A DNA stretch of 26,693 nucleotides from RI-242 sp038246255 (GTDB lineage: Bacteria; Planctomycetota; UBA1135; GCA-002686595), in the NCBI GenBank assembly GCA_038246255.1, contig JBBRWC010000057.1, positions 1 through 26,693 of the forward strand. The letters are read 5' to 3'. Under the pieces are notes generated by a model. That model saw nothing but the letters and a program-made list of their open reading frames with translations. It did no database searches and was not told where the DNA came from. The translations under genes and the position numbers were made by a program. Shown here one piece after another: positions 9,046-17,033 of this stretch. Each line of letters begins with the position of its first letter. The stretch's first letter is position 1.

Positions 9046-10056
9046 ATGAGTTTCCAACTCCCGATTGCCCTCTATGCGCTGGTCAACCAGGCGGCGCAGG
9101 CTCCCGCGCCGCGCGAGGCCAACCTCATCTTCCCGGTCGAGGCCTCGACGGTGGCTCGCGGCCTGGACGACGTCTTCTACTTCATCCTGTGGGTCTCGAT
9201 CATTTCGTTCGTGATCGTGATCGCAGCGGCGGCGCTGTTCGTGCTGCGCTACCGCGCGCGCGAGGGCCACAAGGAAGAGAAAACCGCGACCCACGGCCTC
9301 GGCCTCGAGCTGACCTGGACGATCATCCCGACGATCCTCGTGACGATCATGTTCTTCGCGGGGTTCAAGGGCTTCCTTGAGCTCAAAACCGCACCCCAGA
9401 ACGCGGAGACGATCCTCGTCGAAGCGCAGATGTGGAAGTGGAGCTTCACGTACGCCAACGGTGCCCAAAGCGACGAGTTGGTCGTGCCGCTCGGCCGTCC
9501 AGTCAAGCTGGTCATGTCGTCGATCGACGTGCTGCACAGCCTCTACATCCCCGCGTTCCGTGTGAAGCAGGACGTGGTGCCCGGCCGCTACACGTCGCTT
9601 TGGTTCGAGCCCATTCTCGCGGGCACCTACCACCTGTTCTGCACGGAGTACTGTGGAACCCAGCACTCGTCGATGATCACCAGCGTCCGCGTGGTCCCCG
9701 AGGAGCAATACCAGGCGGAGCTGACCGAGCTCGCCAACTTCATCGATCGACTGCCGCCTCTCGAAGCCGGCGAGCGTGTGTTCCGCATGAAAGGCTGCGC
9801 GACGTGCCACAACCTCACCGCTGAAACCCGTGCCGGCGGCGGCCCGGGGCTTGGGGGCCTTGCGATGAATGCGTCGCGCGCGTTCGTGGACGGCAGCTCG
9901 GGCACCGTCGACGAGCAGTACATCCGCGAGTCGATCCTGGTGCCCGGCGCGAAGGTGGTGTCGGGTTATCCCAACATCATGACCCCGTACCAGGGCCGCA
10001 TCACCGAAGACGAGCTGCGCGTCCTCATCGAATACCTCAAGTCGTTGACACCCTGA
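9046..10056 (+). CDS. coxB: Cytochrome c oxidase subunit II with fused cytochrome c domain (caa3 type)
   Basis: A 336-residue subunit II. Two N-terminal helices (about residues 45-68 and 92-110) are followed by the cupredoxin domain with all CuA ligands: His164 in VLHSLYIP, then Cys199, Glu201, Cys203, His207 and Met210 in the CTEYCGTQHSSM block. The C-terminus (about 235-336) is a class I cytochrome c domain with CATCH at 251-255 and a likely axial Met312 in NIMTPYQG. The fusion defines a caa3 oxidase, in which the tethered haem c receives electrons and passes them to CuA. Beside ACIII, it suggests direct ACIII-to-oxidase transfer with little need for soluble cytochrome c. The start ATG 9046 lies 3 bp after the SCO stop. 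Confidence 0.96.
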   Translation: MSFQLPIALYALVNQAAQAPAPREANLIFPVEASTVARGLDDVFYFILWVSIISFVIVIAAAALFVLRYRAREGHKEEKTATHGLGLELTWTIIPTILVTIMFFAGFKGFLELKTAPQNAETILVEAQMWKWSFTYANGAQSDELVVPLGRPVKLVMSSIDVLHSLYIPAFRVKQDVVPGRYTSLWFEPILAGTYHLFCTEYCGTQHSSMITSVRVVPEEQYQAELTELANFIDRLPPLEAGERVFRMKGCATCHNLTAETRAGGGPGLGGLAMNASRAFVDGSSGTVDEQYIRESILVPGAKVVSGYPNIMTPYQGRITEDELRVLIEYLKSLTP

Positions 10057-10066
10057 GGACCCCACC

Positions 10067-11776
<1,710 letters not shown>

Positions 11777-11793
11777 TCGCGATGCACTGAAGT

Positions 11794-11817
11794 TCCGGCG
11801 CGGCCGCCCGCGCCGGA
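11794..11817 (+). terminator. GC-rich hairpin after coxA, possible attenuator or processing site
   Basis: A perfect 9-bp stem (11794-11802 with 11809-11817) closes a 6-nt loop, 17 bp after the coxA stop. It is followed by the pyrimidine stretch CTTCTTTTCTCC at 11824-11835. The U-run is interrupted, so this is a weak intrinsic terminator at best. Partial termination, or a 3'-end stabiliser setting coxBA against coxC levels, would fit. It lies in the longest gap of the respiratory operon. Confidence 0.4.
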
Positions 11818-11844
11818 CACCGCCTTCTTTTCTCCTCGCTTTCG

Positions 11845-11856
11845 CCCCCCCCCCCC
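11845..11856. repeat. Homopolymer of 12 cytosines between coxA and coxC
   Basis: The run C12 at 11845-11856 is followed after one G by another C-rich stretch. It is intergenic, 49 bp before the coxC start, so length changes would alter spacing or leader sequence and not a reading frame. Such tracts are prone to replication slippage and also to sequencing error. Confidence 0.9.
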
Positions 11857-11905
11857 GCCCCCTACGCCGGACGCTCCACCTCCGTCCCCAGTCCCCACGA
11901 GCGCG

Positions 11906-12802
11906 ATGTCCACTACTCCCCACTCGACCGCCGGCGTGGCCGCACCCCTCCCGCACGGGGGGCACGGCGCTGCGGCCCAAGGTAGCCACGGCGACCAGGG
12001 GCACGGGCACAACCCCGACCTCGCGCACCACTTCGACACGCCGGTGCAGCAGTTCGATGCCGGCAAGCTCGGCATCTGGACGTTCCTCGTCACCGAAGTG
12101 CTGTTTTTCTCGGGGCTTTTCTGCGCCTACTCGATCTGGCGCAGCCTGCACCCCGAGGCGTTCATGTACGCGCACCACTACCTCGACACGAAGCTCGGAG
12201 CGACGAACACCGTCGTGCTCCTGTTCTCCTCGCTTACGGCCGCGTGGTCGGTGCGCTGCGCGCAGCTCAACCAAAAGCGCGGACTCGTGGTGTGCCTCGC
12301 GCTGACCCTGATGTGCGCATTCGGCTTCCTCGGCATCAAGTTCGTCGAGTACAGCCACAAGCTGCACGACGGCATTGGCTGGGGCGAATCCTACCAGCCG
12401 CACAACCCGAAGCTTTTCACGACGCTCACACCGAGCGGCCACTACAAGGGCGGCAAGTACGTTTCCGAGATTGCGGCGGAGCGCGGGCTGGCGGTCGCTG
12501 GGGTGCCGTATGCTGACCTCGACGTCCCTGGCAAATTGGCGATCGCCAATGAGCTACGGACCGAGTTCCTGCCCGAACCGCCGACCGTACGCACGTTCTT
12601 CAGCATCTACTACGGCATGACCGGCCTGCACGGTGTGCACGTCGTAGGTGGCATCCTGGTCTATATCTGGCTGCTTGTCCGGGCCCTGCGTGGCCGTTTC
12701 CACTCGGGGTACTTCGGTCCGGTCGATTACGCGGCGCTTTATTGGCACCTCGTCGACTTGGTTTGGATCTACCTGTTCCCCATGCTCTACCTGATCCACT
12801 GA
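11906..12802 (+). CDS. coxC: Cytochrome c oxidase subunit III (first copy) with His-rich N-terminus and extramembrane insert
   Basis: A 298-residue subunit III. Five helices are visible: the segments starting at GKLGIWTFLVTEVLFF, NTVVLLFSSLTAAW, LVVCLALTLMCAFGF, FFSIYYGMTGLHGVHV and ALYWHLVDLVWIYLF. The GLHGVHV and WHLVDLVW signatures and FVEY identify COX3. Five helices instead of seven matches the short form lacking the first two. Two oddities stand out: the first 45 residues hold about ten His (PHGGHG, GHGHN, AHHF), and a soluble insert of about 80 residues (149-229) separates helices 3 and 4. Subunit III stabilises subunit I and may hold lipid or oxygen channels. The start ATG 11906 lacks a strong ribosome site. 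Confidence 0.93.
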   Translation: MSTTPHSTAGVAAPLPHGGHGAAAQGSHGDQGHGHNPDLAHHFDTPVQQFDAGKLGIWTFLVTEVLFFSGLFCAYSIWRSLHPEAFMYAHHYLDTKLGATNTVVLLFSSLTAAWSVRCAQLNQKRGLVVCLALTLMCAFGFLGIKFVEYSHKLHDGIGWGESYQPHNPKLFTTLTPSGHYKGGKYVSEIAAERGLAVAGVPYADLDVPGKLAIANELRTEFLPEPPTVRTFFSIYYGMTGLHGVHVVGGILVYIWLLVRALRGRFHSGYFGPVDYAALYWHLVDLVWIYLFPMLYLIH

Positions 12803-12821
12803 CCGTATTTCGGAGCTGGCC

Positions 12822-13202
12822 ATGTCAAACACGCATCTACACGCAGGGGACGCCGCTCACGGCCACAACGCGATCGCGCACGTCGCGTCGATCAAAGTTC
12901 TGGTGGGGGTCTTCGTGCTCCTTCTGATCCTGACCGGTGTGACAGTTGGCGCGGTCTTCGTCGATTTGGGTGCCCTGAACATCTGGATCGCGATGGGGAT
13001 CGCCACCGTCAAGGCATTGCTCGTCGCGATGTTTTTCATGCACCTCGCGTACGACCGGCCGTTCAACGGCATCGTGTTCATCGCCTCGCTGGTGTTTGCC
13101 GGCCTGTTCGTGTCCGTATTGCTGCTTGACGCTCGCGAATACAAGCCGAACGTCGACAGTTACCGCGCGCTGTCGCCGCTCGTCCCGAGCTCGAGCAATT
13201 GA
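12822..13202 (+). CDS. Cytochrome c oxidase subunit IV family protein (CyoD/CtaF-like)
   Basis: A 126-residue protein with three hydrophobic helices (about 25-47, 52-72 and 84-103) and the bacterial subunit IV signature: a middle helix containing KALLVAMFFMHLAYD. Bacterial subunit IV is a small accessory subunit that helps assemble or stabilise the oxidase core. Its N-terminus is also His-rich (MSNTHLHAGDAAHGHNAIAH), echoing the neighbouring subunit III. GGAG at 12812-12815 lies 6 bp before ATG 12822. Its stop overlaps the TTG start of the next gene. Confidence 0.9.
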   Translation: MSNTHLHAGDAAHGHNAIAHVASIKVLVGVFVLLLILTGVTVGAVFVDLGALNIWIAMGIATVKALLVAMFFMHLAYDRPFNGIVFIASLVFAGLFVSVLLLDAREYKPNVDSYRALSPLVPSSSN

Positions 13203-14002
13203 CGGCTGCGCCGCCCCCGGGCGGCTTTGTCCGGCCCAACCCCGTGCGAGATCCCGGCCACCGCCAGCCCGACACCCAGGAAGCTGCGCAGATCAGCGCC
13301 TTCGGGCTCAAGCTGTTCCTCGCTGGGCTTTCCTTCCTCTTCGCGGCGACGATCGGCGGATACCTGTTTGTGATGCTCGGCGGTTCCGCCACCGAGTGGA
13401 ACCCCGGTGTTTCACCCACCTACACCGAAGCGGTGTCGGGGCGCGCGCCCGACACGCGCGCTCGCGAAGCACAGGCCGCACAGGACGTAGCCACGGAGGG
13501 CGCAGCGGCCGTCGATCCCACTGAGGCTGGCATCCTGAACACCGCCGCGCCCGCTCCGGCCGTACCGCGTTTGTCCGGCAGGGTGTGGGGCGGGCTGGGC
13601 GGGGCGACGGTGTTGATGCTGGCGAGCAGCTTCACGATCGCGCTTTCGTACCGCGCGCTGCGCCGCGGCAACCGGTCCGTTTTCCTGCGTTACCTCTACG
13701 CCACCGCCGCGCTGGGCGCGATCTTCCTGATTGCACAGTACCTGAACTGGCTGCAGTTGGCGGATGAGCTGCCCCTTGAGGAAGGGGGTCTGCGCAGCTC
13801 GACGTTCTACATCCTCACGGGAACCCACGCGCTGCACGTGGTTGGCGGCCTTGTGCCCCTCGGGATCGTGCTCGCGCGGAGCAACACCGGCCGCTACGGC
13901 GCCAGCGATTGGATCGGCGTGCGCAACGTCGCGTGGTACTGGCACTTCCTCGACGTGGTCTGGGTGCTGATGCTCCTCACCATGCTCGCGGTCGGGCATT
14001 GA
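13199..14002 (+). CDS. Haem-copper oxidase subunit III family protein (second copy)
   Basis: A 267-residue second COX3-like protein with five helices and the signatures GTHALHVVGGLVPLG and WYWHFLDVVWVLML. It is a paralogue, not a duplicate, of the upstream coxC: the Ala/Pro-rich hydrophilic loop (about residues 65-122) lies between helices 1 and 2, not 3 and 4. The start is TTG 13199, overlapping the subunit IV stop as TTGA, so translation is probably coupled. The first in-frame ATG is far downstream and would remove helix 1, which supports the TTG. It is the last gene of the respiratory operon and is followed by a strong hairpin. Both subunit III proteins could sit in one complex or be alternatives. 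Confidence 0.88.
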   Translation: MTAAPPPGGFVRPNPVRDPGHRQPDTQEAAQISAFGLKLFLAGLSFLFAATIGGYLFVMLGGSATEWNPGVSPTYTEAVSGRAPDTRAREAQAAQDVATEGAAAVDPTEAGILNTAAPAPAVPRLSGRVWGGLGGATVLMLASSFTIALSYRALRRGNRSVFLRYLYATAALGAIFLIAQYLNWLQLADELPLEEGGLRSSTFYILTGTHALHVVGGLVPLGIVLARSNTGRYGASDWIGVRNVAWYWHFLDVVWVLMLLTMLAVGH

Positions 14003-14020
14003 TCACGGTCCGCTGGGCGG

Positions 14021-14067
14021 CACGGCCGGGGCGCGAGACCCGGGAAGGGTCCAGCGCGCCGGCCGTG
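14021..14067. terminator. Long GC-rich stem-loop between convergent operons, candidate bidirectional terminator
   Basis: The outer stem pairs 14021-14029 with 14059-14067 (9 bp). After a 2-nt bulge it continues as 14032-14035 with 14055-14058, and an inner 5-bp stem (14037-14041 with 14047-14051) is capped by a GGGAA loop. It fills most of the 85 bp between the stop of the second subunit III gene and the stop of typA on the opposite strand. Neither side has a clean U-run, so the termination role is inferred from position and stability. Confidence 0.5.
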
Positions 14068-14087
14068 TTCGTTGGGACGCCCGTTGA

Positions 14088-15929
14088 TCAGCGCTGCTTC
14101 TTGCGGCGGTTGGAGTCGAGCTCCTTTTTGCGCAGGCGCTGGCTCTGGGGCGTGACTTCGAGCAACTCGTCGTCCTCGAGGAACTCAAGGGACTCTTCCA
14201 AGCTCATCACGATCGGCGGCGGCAGTTGCACGCCGTCGTCCTTGCCCGACGCACGCATGTTGGTCAGCTTCTTCGGACGGCAGACGTTGAGGTCGAGGTC
14301 GCCCTGCTTGTTGCTGACACCCACGACCATGCCCTGGTAAACCTCGTCGCCGGGTGCGACGAACCAGTCACCACGGTCGGACAGGCCGTCCAGCGCATAA
14401 CCCGTGGCCGGACCGGCTCGGTCAGCGACGAGCACGGCTCCCACGCGGCGGGGGATCGCCCCGCCGTCCGGCTTCCATCCTTCGAACAGGTGGCCGAGGA
14501 TCGCTTCACCCTGGCTGAGCGACAGGAGCGCCGTGCGCGCGCCAATGAGGCCGCGCGCGGGCACGGAGAACTCAAGCCGTGTCATGTTGTTGATCGTTTC
14601 CATCTCGAGCATTTCGCCGCGGCGGCGGCCGAGGAACTCGATCACACGGCCCGCGTGAACCGTGGGGACTTCGACGGTCGCGCGCTCGTAGGGCTCGCAG
14701 CTCACACCGTCGATCTCCTTCAAGATGACCTGCGGTTTGGCGACCGCGAACTCGAAACCCTCGCGGCGCATGTTCTCGATCAGAACACCCAGGTGCATGA
14801 CACCGCGGCCCAGCACTTCCATGGCGTCGGTGCGTTCCGTGGTGTGCAGGTGGAGCGCAGCGTCGCGCAGCGCCGCCTTTTCGAGGCGCGTTTGCACTTG
14901 ACGGCTCGTGATGAATTTGCCTTCCCTGCCGGAGAAGGGTGCGTCGTTGACCTGGAACACCATCGACAGCGTGGGTTCGTCGAGGGTGATCGCCGGCAGA
15001 GGTTCGATGGCGTCGGCGGGGCACAGCGTGTCCCCGATCGAGACTTCTTCGATACCGCCAATGACCGCGATGTCGCCCGCGAGTACGAAATCGACCGCCG
15101 CACGTGCGAGGCCCTCGTAGCGGTAGAGCGTTTTTACCGCGACCGAAATCGGCTTCGGGCGGTCGGGGTGGCACAGCATCAGGCGCGCGCCAAGGCGCAG
15201 GGTGCCGCGCGCGACCCGGCCAATGCCGATGCGACCCACGAAGTCGTCGTGGTCGATCGTGGCCGCTTGGAACTGCAACGGGGCGTTGGGGTCGGCGTTC
15301 GGGCCCGGAACGGTGCGCAGGAGCAGTTCGAAGAACGGACCGAGGTCCTGGGCGCGCTGGCCGAGTTCGAGCACCGCCCAACCGTCGCGGCCGGAGCCGT
15401 AACAGACCGGGAAGTCGAGTTGTGCGTCGTTGGCGCCGAGCTCGACAAACAGGTCGAAGATTTCGTTGAGGACTTCCGTCGGGCGCGCGTCGGCGCGGTC
15501 GATCTTGTTGACCAAGACGAGCGCGCGCAAACCGCGCTCGAGGGCCTTGCGCAAAACGAAGCGCGTTTGCGGCATCGGCCCTTCGAAGCTATCGACCAGC
15601 AAGAGCACGGCGTCGGCCATGTTCAGCGTGCGCTCCACCTGACCGCCGAAGTCCGCGTGCCCAGGCGTGTCGACGATGTTGATGCGCACGCCCCTGTAGT
15701 TGATGGACGTGTTTTTCGCGAGGATCGTGATGCCGCGCTCGCGCTCCTGGGCGTCAGAGTCCATCACACGCTCGGGCATGTGTTGGTTCTCACGGAAGGT
15801 GCCGGCGAACTTGAACATGGCATCGACCAGGGTGGTCTTGCCGTGGTCGACGTGCGCGACGATAGCGAGGTTGCGGACGTCGAGGGCCTTGGCGACGGTG
15901 CGGTCGAGGCCCGAGCTGAGCGTGGACAT
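14088..15929 (-). CDS. typA: Ribosome-associated translational GTPase TypA/BipA
   Basis: A 613-residue translation-factor GTPase. G1 is AHVDHGKTT (residues 25-33), followed by a switch region around ERERGIT, G3 DTPGHADF and G4 NKID. Domain II, EF-G-like domains III/V and the BipA-specific C-terminal domain follow, with hallmarks MEVLGRGVMHLGVLIE and SVPARGLIGARTALL. Length matches the family (about 600-620). TypA binds the ribosome at the EF-G site and supports 50S assembly and growth under stress or cold. The tail is strongly basic (RLRKKELDSNRRKKQR), as is common. The gene is 77 bp downstream of the exonuclease gene on the same strand and convergent with the oxidase operon. No clear Shine-Dalgarno precedes ATG 15929. 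Confidence 0.97.
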   Translation of the reverse strand: MSTLSSGLDRTVAKALDVRNLAIVAHVDHGKTTLVDAMFKFAGTFRENQHMPERVMDSDAQERERGITILAKNTSINYRGVRINIVDTPGHADFGGQVERTLNMADAVLLLVDSFEGPMPQTRFVLRKALERGLRALVLVNKIDRADARPTEVLNEIFDLFVELGANDAQLDFPVCYGSGRDGWAVLELGQRAQDLGPFFELLLRTVPGPNADPNAPLQFQAATIDHDDFVGRIGIGRVARGTLRLGARLMLCHPDRPKPISVAVKTLYRYEGLARAAVDFVLAGDIAVIGGIEEVSIGDTLCPADAIEPLPAITLDEPTLSMVFQVNDAPFSGREGKFITSRQVQTRLEKAALRDAALHLHTTERTDAMEVLGRGVMHLGVLIENMRREGFEFAVAKPQVILKEIDGVSCEPYERATVEVPTVHAGRVIEFLGRRRGEMLEMETINNMTRLEFSVPARGLIGARTALLSLSQGEAILGHLFEGWKPDGGAIPRRVGAVLVADRAGPATGYALDGLSDRGDWFVAPGDEVYQGMVVGVSNKQGDLDLNVCRPKKLTNMRASGKDDGVQLPPPIVMSLEESLEFLEDDELLEVTPQSQRLRKKELDSNRRKKQR

Positions 15930-15995
15930 GGGAGTGGCGTGCAGACGAAGAGAGCGTTCCGAAAGGGAGGCTCCGCAGAAGGGCTAATCGTTCGT

Positions 15996-16014
15996 TGGAC
16001 TGAAAGTCAGTCCA
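15996..16014 (-). terminator. Short perfect hairpin covering the exonuclease stop codon
   Basis: An 8-bp perfect stem (15996-16003 with 16007-16014) has a 3-nt loop. The exonuclease stop codon (16007-16009) lies inside the arm. There is no U-run after it, so it may protect the 3' end or modulate read-through into typA instead of terminating. Confidence 0.3.
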
Positions 16015-16819
16015 GCGAAACGTGTTGGATGGTGTCGAGGGGGTGGGTTGCCCACGCGCCGCTCGCGCGACATCGGGCTTCCAGGTATCCGCGCGCGGCG
16101 CGCGGGAAAATGAGGACCGGATCGACGCAGCGGCGGTCGGTGGTGCTGCTCGGTGTGTCGGCTGCGTCGAGGTGGAGCGTCACGGGCCGGCGCGCGCGGC
16201 ACGCTTCGGCGAGGATACGGTGGCGTTTTGCGAGCGCGGGTGCGAGCGGTGCACGGATCCGCGGACGCGGCCGCGCCGCAGACGGTGTTTTTGCGGGCTC
16301 GAAAGCGTGCCAACCGCCCCGCGACACCAGCATGGCTGAAAGCAGCGCAACCACTGCGAGCGCGTCTTCGCTCGCGCGGTGGCGCGGCTGTGCGCCAAGG
16401 GCGAGGAACGTCGCGAGCGGCGCCAATCCAAAAGCGGGCGCCCCGCTGACCCAACGCCGCGCGAGTGCCTGGGTGTCGAGCCAGCGGCCCGCCGGTGGAG
16501 TGCTCGCCGCTCGCGCATACTCAAAACCAAGCAACGCCGCGTCGCAGCGCGCCCCGTGCGCGACCAGCCAGTGGCCGCCGGCAAATGCCGCGAACTCAGC
16601 AATCACCTGGGGTGCTTGCGCCGCATCCGCGACGTCTGCGTCCTCAAGGCCGTGGATGCGCTTTGATTCCGAATCGATCGCAACTCTCGGCCGCACCAAA
16701 CGGTGGAAACGGTCCACGACCTGGCCGCCTTCGCAGCGCAGGGCACAGAGTTCGACCAGGTGGGGCGCCCCGTCGACGCGGGCGCTCTCGGTGTCGAGGA
16801 TGATCAGCGGAACATTCAT
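16007..16819 (-). CDS. DnaQ-like DEDDh 3'-5' exonuclease with C-terminal WYL-like domain
   Basis: A 270-residue protein. Residues 4-165 are an RNase T/DnaQ-fold exonuclease with the DEDDh residues in place: Asp9 and Glu11 (LDTES), Asp93 (AHGARCD) and His147/Asp152 (HRASED). After a Pro/Arg-rich linker (about 175-195), residues about 200-270 read like a WYL domain: an Ile-Leu-Ala-Glu-Ala helix, Arg-Pro-Val-Thr-Leu, a D-P-V-L strand, a GYL (244-246) where WYL is canonical, and a closing PLDTIQHVSL strand. WYL modules bind ligands or nucleic acid and often regulate defence or DNA-repair proteins. The start ATG 16819 is chosen because MNVPLIILDTES begins the first strand; the frame stays open 40 codons further without conservation. 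The exonuclease call is firm; the WYL call is pattern recognition. Confidence 0.82.
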   Translation of the reverse strand: MNVPLIILDTESARVDGAPHLVELCALRCEGGQVVDRFHRLVRPRVAIDSESKRIHGLEDADVADAAQAPQVIAEFAAFAGGHWLVAHGARCDAALLGFEYARAASTPPAGRWLDTQALARRWVSGAPAFGLAPLATFLALGAQPRHRASEDALAVVALLSAMLVSRGGWHAFEPAKTPSAARPRPRIRAPLAPALAKRHRILAEACRARRPVTLHLDAADTPSSTTDRRCVDPVLIFPRAARGYLEARCRASGAWATHPLDTIQHVSLD

Positions 16820-16841
16820 GGAAACGGCGTTTCGGCGCACG

Positions 16842-16847
16842 ATTCTA
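16842..16847 (-). promoter_or_regulatory. Candidate -10 element (TAGAAT) for the exonuclease gene
   Basis: On the - strand, TAGAAT ends 22 bp before ATG 16819 in otherwise very GC-rich sequence. No convincing -35 box lies 16-18 bp upstream. The same hexamer occurs at almost the same distance before the kinase gene, which is the main support. Confidence 0.3.
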
Positions 16848-16981
16848 ACCGCGCGGGGGGTGCCGCGGATCGCGGCCCAAGCCCGCACGGCCGCAGCAGC
16901 AGCCAAAAGCGGGCAGCGGCCCGATCGGCGCGTGCCCAAAGCCGTCGGTGAGCGCAGGCGGAAGCTCGCAATCCGCTTTTT

Positions 16982-17031
16982 GGCGCCCCGGGCGAAATGG
17001 CCCGCAGGCCCACATTCCGGGCGCCCCGGGC
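16982..17031. repeat. Pair of 12-bp GC-rich direct repeats downstream of the kinase gene
   Basis: GGCGCCCCGGGC occurs at 16982-16993 and again at 17020-17031, separated by 26 bp and ending next to the kinase stop (17034). Each copy is nearly self-complementary, so the pair could form hairpins at the kinase 3' end. No U-run follows on the - strand. The rest of 16820-17033 shows nothing else beyond the candidate -10. Confidence 0.45.
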
Positions 17032-17033
17032 TG

